From contig NZ_JAFNMJ010000004.1 in NCBI RefSeq assembly GCF_026537325.1, positions 62,001 through 126,000 on the forward strand: a stretch of DNA of 64,000 bases, read 5' to 3'. The DNA comes from Bifidobacterium sp. B4142 (GTDB lineage: Bacteria > Actinomycetota > Actinomycetes > Actinomycetales > Bifidobacteriaceae). Both the position numbers and the translations under genes were made by a program. Numbering within the stretch: the first letter of the stretch is position 1; the number at the start of each line of letters is the position of its first letter. The notes under the pieces were generated by a model. That model saw nothing but the letters and a program-made list of their open reading frames with translations. It was not told where the DNA came from and did not search any database. Positions 46,201 through 53,474 of the stretch are shown here, in pieces.

Positions 46201-47438
46201 CCATGGATGTGAGCGCACTCAGGACGACGACTGCCAGGCCCGCTGCCTTGAATGACGAGGAGTCCAAGGCAGTGACCGGGCGGATGCCGACCGTGGGAGA
46301 CGATGAGCATCGGCCGCCCGAGGCCATCAGCGGCAGCGGCGTGACCGCCGACAACCCCGTGGAGCGCGGCTTCACCCAGTGGGACTTCGACAAGTCCAGC
46401 GACAAGAAAAGCCATGAGACCGGCGGTCGTCAGGCCAGGGCAGCATCCAACCGGACCGCCTCACAGACCGTCCCACAGAGTAATGGAGAATCACATGCCC
46501 GGCGCGAGGATGACGCCGAGGCACACGACAGAACCCATGCACGCGTGGCCAGCGGCTCGACCGATCAGACATACGAAGAGCGGCAGAATGACCACTCGAA
46601 TCAGGATGCCGAACGAGCGCCCCGATCCTCCAAGAAGCGCGATTTTGACGAAGAAGAGCAGCAGACCACGGTCATGGAGCCTCTGCCCCCCAGCTTCACG
46701 CCCGAAATTCACTCCATGCCAGCGCCGGTGACCTATTCGGAACTTCCGGACGATAGCCAAGACGAGGATCTGGATGACGAGACAGACATGGCCGACACGC
46801 GTCTATTCGGCCGTTTCACGACTCGCTCCGTAGTCATTGCCGTAGCGGCCGCAATCATCGTAGTGGCCTTGGTGTGGGCGATCTCAACCATCTCCGGCTC
46901 CCGACCCAACGTCGGCAAGGAGGAGGGCGGCTGGCCGGTCATGTCCAACGTCCCCTTCCCCGGTGGGACTGATGGGGACGAGGAGGCGAAAACTACCAAC
47001 AATGGCAAGGCCAAGGCCAACGGCAAGGCCAAGGCTGGTACCGACAAGGTCAGCCATGCTGACAAGGTGGCCAAAAAGGTTCCCAATCCGCCCAAGCCCA
47101 AGAACACCACAGCCTATCAGTCGGATCGGCAGCTCTTCCTGAACAAGCCCGCCGGCCTGCAGGGCTTCGGATGGTACATGCACCTGACCAAGCCGGAGGA
47201 AGTCTCCCGCCTGACCATCGTCATGCCACAGAGCGGCGGCCATGCCCAGATCTACGCGAACTCCACAGCGGCCCAGCCCAACCAGGGGCAGCCGCTGGCC
47301 GACTTCAGCTTCGATCCCTCGGGCACCACCCAGGTCACCCTGCGTGAGCCGGTCACGACCCAGGATCTGGTCGTCTGGGTGCCCATGGACGGCATGCCGG
47401 GCAACTCCCTACGCTTCACGTCCGTCCAGGCCTTCTAA
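43209..47438 (+). CDS. murJ: MurJ lipid II flippase fused to pseudokinase and CBM-like domain
   Basis: 1409 residues, longer than the 1184-residue mycobacterial MviN with the same plan. Residues 1 to about 540 are the 14-helix MurJ/MviN flippase (TAASRVTGQIRTILLAAAIG, DAYQTGAMIPQVMFTLISGG), which moves lipid II outward. A cytosolic linker leads to a protein-kinase-like domain (about 660-910; ILGRYTLVTLLRRANGLSVW). It lacks a recognisable VAIK lysine, HRD (MVDYAVSTSTIRL instead) and DFG, so it is a pseudokinase, known in mycobacteria to bind the FHA protein FhaA when phosphorylated. A charged linker, a single helix (about 1205-1227) and a Lys/Ala-rich stretch precede an extracellular discoidin-like beta domain (about 1295-1409). 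Start ATG 43209 overlaps the DUF6049 stop. The active kinase at 27.4 kb may act on it (speculative). Confidence 0.93.
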   Translation: MSSVGRNSAIMATGTAASRVTGQIRTILLAAAIGTTGIAADAYQTGAMIPQVMFTLISGGIFNAVLVPQIVRTLKERDAADRLNKLITVAMVLLALLTLLLMLGTPVLTTIYLNSKWNPAQRALANSFTLWCMPQVFFYGLYTVLGQILAAKGLFTAYAWSSVGANLISCLGFLVFILLFGNARSQPVGFWDNGKVALTAGAWTLGVAFQALVLFIPLIMSGFRYRPRWGLRGIGLRSMGSVAAWSMGVVVIDQLANVINARINNGAPLEGNPLDIAGNGSYQNAYTLFILPYSLVAVSVSTAIFPKLSKAVSDGRIGDAREDLSQALRNVGLMMFFFTAVMLAIPVPITRALLPSVGVHEAVLISGPLIGLSLGLVPMSAFLLIQRTFYAFEDGRHPFIFAAVSNTIQVVLVLAAIRLAPPRYWAALVGLSLSLSNILSFPMLAGMLRRPFQGYLDGRRILGTYAKAFLAAGLALAASLTVKTPLTRLVGAWVQDRQGHMSWVQALFICMVITLLTAAIYAVTLVALRTEEFTQLMIDLARRLGRTARHPVRSLDALDGRPSRLADRSVRVVHSSSPDSTQPGMDTALENFEETREPGTDGESATAGPPPAPPAPQPVRIVPRNSTVHHGVANHRRRPTSDESSASMNAHIGDTILGRYTLVTLLRRANGLSVWRAKDKVLDRDCQLFIAGDSTCTDLINVNASGLALSKDRRFTPVYQLHTRDGVSLIVTAPDAGMSLRDYMHGPAGETLSNRAIGTIMGEVTEAMRTLHAAGMVDYAVSTSTIRLAPASITLADAPISPMIAHPSVPNETGLADEEHAIRELAGVLYAMLTRRPDQDGRQPSLQELPKHTPGEFRIICMRGLGLTDDQGAKPVPLVTLAELSALLSPWIPPEELTDSDLIWPEMDGRASIETVALRPVDPKDVLPLPDGLTSSALPAAQTVTHHEPHWKTNQLLFPGRSEIEMLNPEDTDTDLFSLFDERQRLRSLSSRSRKTAAMDVSALRTTTARPAALNDEESKAVTGRMPTVGDDEHRPPEAISGSGVTADNPVERGFTQWDFDKSSDKKSHETGGRQARAASNRTASQTVPQSNGESHARREDDAEAHDRTHARVASGSTDQTYEERQNDHSNQDAERAPRSSKKRDFDEEEQQTTVMEPLPPSFTPEIHSMPAPVTYSELPDDSQDEDLDDETDMADTRLFGRFTTRSVVIAVAAAIIVVALVWAISTISGSRPNVGKEEGGWPVMSNVPFPGGTDGDEEAKTTNNGKAKANGKAKAGTDKVSHADKVAKKVPNPPKPKNTTAYQSDRQLFLNKPAGLQGFGWYMHLTKPEEVSRLTIVMPQSGGHAQIYANSTAAQPNQGQPLADFSFDPSGTTQVTLREPVTTQDLVVWVPMDGMPGNSLRFTSVQAF

Positions 47439-47678
47439 GCAGGTCCTCCACACGTCCCTGGCTGGAACACTTGGCTGTCCATTCTTGCTGCTGTCTTGCT
47501 GTTGCCGATCCTCAAAGCAGCTAGGATTGAAAGTTCCTGGAAAATGGGAAGGAATCCCAGGCGGGGTTCCGACCATGGGTGTACCGAAATGGTAATGTGT
47601 TGGATTTTTCCTCCAACAAAGCCCTTGCAGGTAATACAGTTTCCTTAGACAACGGCGGCAGGAAGGCGGAAGTCAGTC

Positions 47679-48962
47679 ATGGCGGATGATCCCAATATCG
47701 CACCCAAGGTCATCAAGAACGATCCCTGGTATAGCTCCTATGCAGCACGAGCCGAGCAGATGCGCGCCTCCGAAATTCGCGCCCTCTTCGCTGTCGCCAA
47801 TCGACCCGAAGTGGTCTCCCTGGCCGGCGGCATGCCCTACCTGGGCCGGATGCCTTTCGATAAACTGGCCGACCAGCTTGGCGTCATGCTACGGAGCAAG
47901 GGCCAAGTGGCCTGGCAGTATGGGTCAGCACAGGGCGATCCCCATCTGCGCGAGGACGTGCTGCCCATCATGGAGCTGGAAGGTATCAAGGACGTCCAGC
48001 CGGATGACGTGGTCATCGTCAACGGCTCCCAGTCGGGACTGGACCTGATCACAAGAATCATGTGCGATCCGGGCGATGTGGTGCTGGCTGAGGCACCCAA
48101 CTATGTGGGCGCCCTGGGCGTCTTCCAGTCCTTCCAGGTCGATGTGGTCAACGTGGCCATGGACGGAGACGGACTGATTCCCGAGGCTCTGGAAGAGACC
48201 ATTCTTGAACAGCGCCGTCAAGGCAAAGCGGTCAAGTTCCTCTACACCGTGCCCAACTTCCACAATCCCGCCGGCGCCACCATGAGTGTCGAGCGGCGGC
48301 CGCGAGTCATCGAGATCGCCAGAAAGTACCATGTGCTTATTGTCGAGGACAATCCTTATGGACTACTGGCCTTCGACGGCCAGACCTATCCGGCCCTGCG
48401 CTCTTACGATTCCGAGGGCATTGTCTACCTGAGCAGCTTCTCCAAGATCATCGCCCCGGGCATGCGCGTGGCCTGGATGGTTGCGCCTCCTGGCATCCGA
48501 CAGAAGCTGGTTCTGGCCAACGAGTCAGCCATCCTTTGTCCTTCCAACATGAGCCAGATGACCATCACCACCTATCTGGACAACTTCGACTGGAAATCGC
48601 AGATCAACGATTACCGGGGAATGTACAAGGAGCGCTGTGATGCCATGGACGAGGCTTTGAAGGAATATTTGCCCTACTGCTCATGGCTGAAGCCCAAGGG
48701 TGGCTTCTACATCTGGCTGAAGATACCCCAGGGGCTCAACGCCAAGGACATGCTGCCCAGAGCGATCACCGCCAAGGTAGCTTACGTGTCAGGCACAGCC
48801 TTCTACGATAATGGGGAGGGCGCGGATCATATGCGCCTGTCCTTCTGCTACCCCACTCCCGATCGGATCCGGGAAGGAATACGCAGACTGTCCACAGTCA
48901 TCGAGAACGAACTCGCCACCGTCCGGCTGTTCGAGCCTGACAACGACAAGAAAAGGGGCTGA
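47679..48962 (+). CDS. PLP-dependent aminotransferase, class I/II
   Basis: 427 residues. Motifs of the fold-type I 2-aminoadipate/LysN-like subgroup: VVSLAGGMPY (about 45-54), YGSAQGDPHLRE, VNGSQSGLDLI, YTVPNFHNPAGATMS, the Asp in IVEDNPYGLLAFDG (pyridine N contact) and the Schiff-base Lys in YLSSFSKIIAPGMRV (about 252). These enzymes use aminoadipate, aromatic or branched-chain substrates; the specificity is not readable. It starts at ATG 47679 after GGCGGAAG and is followed 3 bases later by the Ddl-like gene, so the two are probably one operon. The 47439-47678 spacer contains a TGTTGGA/TCCAACA hairpin (47598-47618) and presumably the promoter. Confidence 0.9.
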   Translation: MADDPNIAPKVIKNDPWYSSYAARAEQMRASEIRALFAVANRPEVVSLAGGMPYLGRMPFDKLADQLGVMLRSKGQVAWQYGSAQGDPHLREDVLPIMELEGIKDVQPDDVVIVNGSQSGLDLITRIMCDPGDVVLAEAPNYVGALGVFQSFQVDVVNVAMDGDGLIPEALEETILEQRRQGKAVKFLYTVPNFHNPAGATMSVERRPRVIEIARKYHVLIVEDNPYGLLAFDGQTYPALRSYDSEGIVYLSSFSKIIAPGMRVAWMVAPPGIRQKLVLANESAILCPSNMSQMTITTYLDNFDWKSQINDYRGMYKERCDAMDEALKEYLPYCSWLKPKGGFYIWLKIPQGLNAKDMLPRAITAKVAYVSGTAFYDNGEGADHMRLSFCYPTPDRIREGIRRLSTVIENELATVRLFEPDNDKKRG

Positions 48963-48965
48963 ATC

Positions 48966-50180
48966 ATGGCGGCCAAGCACAGCAAGACACCTCGGCAGCA
49001 GACCGGCGGCAAAACCGTGGCAACCGGCAAGGCCAAGACAATCGCGAGCACGAAGACGACCACGGTCGCAAGTCCGACCAGCACTGCGGCCACCACTTCA
49101 GCCACAGGTGCCAGCGAAGTGGCCAAAAAAGCCAGGCGGACCTCACATCGCTCCATCCGTGAAGCCACACCAGTCACCATGGACGATGTCACCTCCCTGG
49201 CCAGCAAGACCACCAAACGTGCTGACAAGTCGCTTCTGGTGATCTGTGGTGGCCTCAGCCATGAGCGCGATGTCTCCATCAGCTCGGGTCATCGAGTTCA
49301 GGGATTCCTGGAGGAGGCAGGGTGGACAGTCCACGTCCACGACATGGATGGCTCGCTCCTTCCCTACCTGACCGACGAGTCGACCCGCCCTGATCTGGTC
49401 TGGCCTTTGCTGCATGGCGCCAACGGCGAGGACGGTTCCATCCGTGACGTCTTGGAAATGGCCGGATTGCCTTACATCGGATCCCGGGCCAAGGCCTCCC
49501 GGACCGCCTGGAGCAAGCCCATCGCCAAGAACGTCGTCCGCATGGCCGGCTTGCACACTCCGCATTCCGTGACGCTGCCCGAGTCCATGTTCCGCGAGCT
49601 GGGTGTCGAACCCGTTATCGATATGCTTCTAGGTTCGCTAGGACTTCCACTCTTCATCAAACCCACCATGGGTGGCTCAGCCATGGGTTGCACCATGGTG
49701 ACTGAACAGAGCCAGCTCACTCAGGCGCTGATCAATTGCTTTGCCTACGGTGATGTAGCCCTGATTGAACAGGCTGTCACGGGCGCCGAGGTCTCTGTGT
49801 CCATCCTCGAGTTTGACGGACACCCCCTGGTTCTGCCTCCGCTTGAAATCTGGACTCCCTCAGGCACCTACGACTTCGAGGCTCGCTCCACACCTGGCCC
49901 GACAGAGTTCTATGTTCCAGCCCGACTGGACGCCAAGACCACACAGGCTGTCAGCGATGCCGCACTGACCGCTCACCGGGCTCTGGGGCTCCGCGATATT
50001 TCACGAACCGATTTCATCGTTGATGCCCAAGGTCAGCCGCAATTCCTGGAGTCCAATGTGGCACCCGGTATGACGGACACATCGCTTCTGCCACAGTCAG
50101 CCCAGGCCGCTGGCTACAATCTGCCAGAGCTATACACGGCATTGGTTCAATCAGTTTTGAATCAAAAGCGAACCGATTGA
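48966..50180 (+). CDS. D-alanine-D-alanine ligase-like ATP-grasp protein
   Basis: 404 residues, longer than the usual 310-370. The first about 88 residues are Ala/Thr/Lys-rich low complexity (ASTKTTTVASPTSTAATTSA) with no signal peptide. The Ddl fold then starts at LLVICGGLSHERDVSISSG (about 90-108). Motifs: WPLLHGANGEDGSIR (about 147-161), the ATP-grasp loop FIKPTMGGSAMGCTMV (about 225), EVSVSILE and the Mg-binding FLESNVAPGMTDTSLLPQSA (about 361-380; family FLEVNTLPGMT). It joins two D-Ala for peptidoglycan precursors. Whether it is the main Ddl or a second copy cannot be told from this window. ATG 48966 is 3 bases after the aminotransferase stop. Confidence 0.87.
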   Translation: MAAKHSKTPRQQTGGKTVATGKAKTIASTKTTTVASPTSTAATTSATGASEVAKKARRTSHRSIREATPVTMDDVTSLASKTTKRADKSLLVICGGLSHERDVSISSGHRVQGFLEEAGWTVHVHDMDGSLLPYLTDESTRPDLVWPLLHGANGEDGSIRDVLEMAGLPYIGSRAKASRTAWSKPIAKNVVRMAGLHTPHSVTLPESMFRELGVEPVIDMLLGSLGLPLFIKPTMGGSAMGCTMVTEQSQLTQALINCFAYGDVALIEQAVTGAEVSVSILEFDGHPLVLPPLEIWTPSGTYDFEARSTPGPTEFYVPARLDAKTTQAVSDAALTAHRALGLRDISRTDFIVDAQGQPQFLESNVAPGMTDTSLLPQSAQAAGYNLPELYTALVQSVLNQKRTD

Positions 50181-50231
50181 GACCTTAAAGCCCCTCTGGT
50201 TCTGCCTATCGTTCGGCTAGCACGTACAAGG

Positions 50232-50278
50232 TCCGCCTGATGCATGATGTGCAATTTGTACAATATGCGTCAGGCGGA
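50232..50278. repeat. Long inverted repeat after ddl-like gene
   Basis: TCCGCCTGATGCAT (50232-50245) pairs with ATGCGTCAGGCGGA (50265-50278), 14 pairs including one G-T, around a 19-base loop that can fold further (TGT/ACA). It lies 50 bases after the ligase stop and may act as its terminator, though no U-run follows on either strand. The rest of 50279-51304 contains a parS site and no gene I can support. Confidence 0.6.
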
Positions 50279-50672
50279 TCTGCAATATACGCCGATTGTA
50301 ATACAGGCACAGCAGATAGCATACAGGGCGGGCACCAGATTCTCATTAGCATTCTTTCCCAGCCATACAATGGCAGTGGTTCATTGTTCGCCACTCATCA
50401 TCGATTATTTCTCGCCTTCTATTCGATATGCCCAGCTCCCCACTTCTGATGTACTCTCCACTTCTCTTTTGCTACTCAGCCAAAGCCGATATTGATCGAA
50501 GGGCATGTTCAGTCAGATCACGGTTTTATATTGTCAACCAAACCGATTTGCAAAATCGACGCAGACCAATGGATTGCCGATGCTGCAATGACTGGTCGTC
50601 CTCCGAGACTCAACTCACAGGAAACCGCGGTATTCGTTCACACCCTTGAATGCAATCGCGGTCGGTATCCAA

Positions 50673-50688
50673 TGTTTCACGTGAAACA
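50673..50688. other. parS centromere site
   Basis: TGTTTCACGTGAAACA, identical to the canonical 16-base parS, extended by AA...TT to a 20-base perfect palindrome at 50671-50690. It sits in the gene-free 50279-51304 spacer. Confidence 0.95.
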
Positions 50689-51304
50689 TTCTGGGGTGAT
50701 CAACTTACTGCACGAACTCCAGCGAGAGCCTCAAACGGTATAACGGCCTATGACCGACAGCGAATCCTGCACCTTAAAAGTGCGAGTCGAATAAAGAAAT
50801 GGTCGACTGAAAAAGAAGACGACCCTCGCAGGATTGCAATCACTACGGATGCTGCCTGATTTTGCTGAAGATGTTATACCAAGTTTTTCTATCAAAGTAC
50901 GCGTAATTGCATGTAGGTTTTGCTGCTTTTATAGCGTCGAGAATCGATCCATTTCAACTATGCCAGCAAGAACTTCGAGCGAGGGTTGAGTCTTCACCTG
51001 CAAACTATCATTCGGTCACCGGCATAGTTTTCCCGGTTCATTTGCCCCTATTTGTCCTTCCTCATCGCTGAGAACACATCTTCCGATCAGATTTCATTTA
51101 TTAAGCCATCTTGCTGACGCGGTTTGCTCCCCCCACGCACTCTAGGGCTCATAGATAAATGCCCATAGATACCCTGCAAATCAGTGGATTAATATATCCA
51201 AGGGGATCCATCCTTGTTCAAAGGCCATACTTCATAAGATCAAACAAGCGATTAAAACCGCACCCTACTACAATTGGGCAGTCCTCGGCCTTGCTCAATA
51301 TGCC

Positions 51305-51655
51305 TTACTCGTCTCTGCTGCTTTCCTCGCTCTTGTTCGATCCGCGCGAGGAACTTTCACCAAGTTCTTCCTGAGTTGAGGATGCATACCGGTCGGTAGA
51401 CCTAACTGACATGTCATCATCAGCGACAAGGTTTTTATCTGTTACCGGAGAATCTGCGTCCAACTCGTCTTCATTGTCATCAGAGCTTGGAGGATTCCAA
51501 AAACGCCAGCTATGCCAGCTGTCATCCTCACTCTTATTATCTGTTTGATGACTAGGATGCTCCCGCAGCAACCGATCAACTCGGAGCATAAACCAGATCA
51601 GCACCAGAATCGTCCCAAGATTGGTTACGATGGCCACTATCACGGTTTTCTCCAT
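51305..51655 (-). CDS. Small single-pass membrane protein, acidic tail
   Basis: 116 residues, unrecognised. It begins EKTVIVAIVTNLGTILVLIW, a clear membrane helix (about 4-23), followed by RVDRLLREHPSHQ and an 80-residue Asp/Glu/Ser-rich tail (SSDDNEDELDADSPVTDKN) with no predicted fold. That composition, with an anchoring helix and charged tail, supports a real gene, although the ribosome-binding site is weak (AGG about 14 bases before ATG 51655). It is divergent from trxB with a 109-base spacer. Confidence 0.6.
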   Translation of the reverse strand: MEKTVIVAIVTNLGTILVLIWFMLRVDRLLREHPSHQTDNKSEDDSWHSWRFWNPPSSDDNEDELDADSPVTDKNLVADDDMSVRSTDRYASSTQEELGESSSRGSNKSEESSRDE

Positions 51656-51764
51656 AGTTTAAGAATAACCTGCTTCTGTCAAAAACAGACCTACTGTGAG
51701 ATAAGTAGCGCCCTTTTCGCCCACCGCGTGTGCCCCAGTCATCCTGCATGGATACAGTAACGTT

Positions 51765-52709
51765 ATGAAGCAAACTGTTCATGATGCAATTGTTATAGGG
51801 TCCGGACCAGCAGGTTACACGGCCGCCATTTATCTTGGAAGAGCCGGATATGCTCCACTAGTGATTGCTGGAGCCCTAACGCCCGGCGGTCAGCTTATGA
51901 ACACGACAGAGGTAGAGAATTTCCCTGGATTCCCAAAAGCGGTATTGGGTCCGGATCTGATGGATCAGATGCGCGAGCAGGCCGAACATTTTGGTGCTCA
52001 GATCGAGTACGACGATGTCGTCTCAGTTGACTTGAGTGGAGATATCAAACGGATCACTACCGATGGCGGTGAAGAATACCAAACTCGAGCAGTCGTTATC
52101 ACCACTGGTTCGCAATATCGAAAATTGGAGATTCCTGGAGAGCGCGAGTTTTCTGGGCGAGGTGTTTCCTACTGCGCCACATGTGACGGATTTTTCTTCA
52201 AGAATAAGCCGATTGTGGTCGTTGGCGGCGGCGACTCTGCCATGAGTGACGCAGACTTTCTAACCCGTTTCGGTTCTTCTGTCACCTTGATTCACCGTCG
52301 CCAAGGCTTCCGCGCTTCAAAAATCATGGTGGACCGAGCCAAGGCCAATGACAAGATCAACTTCCTTCTCGATTCGGTCGTCACGCAGATCAACGGTGAC
52401 GGTAGCGGTGTAACCTCTTTGGATGTGCGCAACACAGCAACTGGCCAGCAGTCAAATATTCCAGCAAATGGAGTTTTCGTTGCCATCGGATTCACCCCCC
52501 AGACTGCTTTCTTTAATGGACAAGTCGACCTGGATCAGGACGGCTATATCCTGGTCAAGGGCGGTTCAACCAAGACCTCCACACCCGGAGTCTTTGCCGC
52601 TGGTGACGTAACCGACAAAGTCTATCGTCAGGCCATCTCTGCTGCTGGCATGGGTTGCCGTGCAGCCTTGGATGCCCAAGAGTATCTTACGAGTTTGGAT
52701 AACCGCTAA
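51765..52709 (+). CDS. trxB: Thioredoxin reductase
   Basis: 314 residues, usual length. It reduces thioredoxin with NADPH through FAD and a redox-active cysteine pair. Motifs: IGSGPAGYTAAIYLGRAG (FAD, about 12-29), SYCATCDGFFF (CATC active site, about 136-139), VVGGGDSAMSDADFLTRF (NADPH) and TSTPGVFAAGDVTDKVYRQ (FAD, about 274). No thioredoxin gene follows, unlike the trxB-trxA pair of many Actinobacteria. A hairpin terminator lies 31 bases after the stop. GC content is visibly lower than in genes left of 50 kb. Confidence 0.96.
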   Translation: MKQTVHDAIVIGSGPAGYTAAIYLGRAGYAPLVIAGALTPGGQLMNTTEVENFPGFPKAVLGPDLMDQMREQAEHFGAQIEYDDVVSVDLSGDIKRITTDGGEEYQTRAVVITTGSQYRKLEIPGEREFSGRGVSYCATCDGFFFKNKPIVVVGGGDSAMSDADFLTRFGSSVTLIHRRQGFRASKIMVDRAKANDKINFLLDSVVTQINGDGSGVTSLDVRNTATGQQSNIPANGVFVAIGFTPQTAFFNGQVDLDQDGYILVKGGSTKTSTPGVFAAGDVTDKVYRQAISAAGMGCRAALDAQEYLTSLDNR

Positions 52710-52740
52710 GACCTGATACGCCCTGCAAACAAGAATTTAC

Positions 52741-52777
52741 GTGCCTGGCAGTTTAAGATTGCCAGGCACTTCGTTTA
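52741..52777 (+). terminator. Terminator of trxB
   Basis: GTGCCTGGCA (52741-52750) pairs perfectly with TGCCAGGCAC (52760-52769), then TTCGTTT. The remaining 52778-53474 spacer before the parB end is AT-richer, with short scattered AGTTAG/GTTAAC-like words but no gene, RNA or repeat array I can support. Confidence 0.78.
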
Positions 52778-53474
52778 TCGACTATTTCAGCAGCTTATTT
52801 AGTTGCACTTAATTGTCTATTGGTTACGACGAAATAGCCCGCTCAACAGAAACATCACTGACCCTACAGCTTTTTCTATCGTCTCCTGCTGATATAACTA
52901 CTCTCTGCTAAGGAGACATTACAGAACCCAGCCCTCCCCCCAACGCCGCGTCGAAAATCCTACAGACCTTGCTAGCTTAGGTATGCTACTTCCCTGCCAA
53001 GAAAGGAACCTTGTTTCATCTAGAACCACATCTAAGCGGAGACTTACTTCTTAGCCGACACACAGCACAGACATAAGCAACCACTCCAGTACGCCCAACT
53101 AAATAGCCAGCTTAGTCAACGACTCACCACATGCCCCACACTTGGGCGCACTCATCCACCCATGACAGCTAACCAGTTGAGATACCGATCGGACCGGATG
53201 TAGTTAACCGACAACACGACTTGGCTGATCAGTTAGCAGTTATTCAGAACCGAACAGTCTGCCAACATAGGTATATTGCGCACAGCCTTTCAGCACAGAT
53301 ATATCTGGACAGTGACTGGCACTTACTAATGATGGTTTAATCATTCTGATCTTAAGACAAATGCAGCGATTGCTCATCAGCTCATACGGGACCTGTTTGA
53401 GCTATGAAGCAATCGCTCGTCTTATCGGCAGGGTTTGGTTAAGCAACCCCTGCAGTCGCATTCTGAGAATAGGA

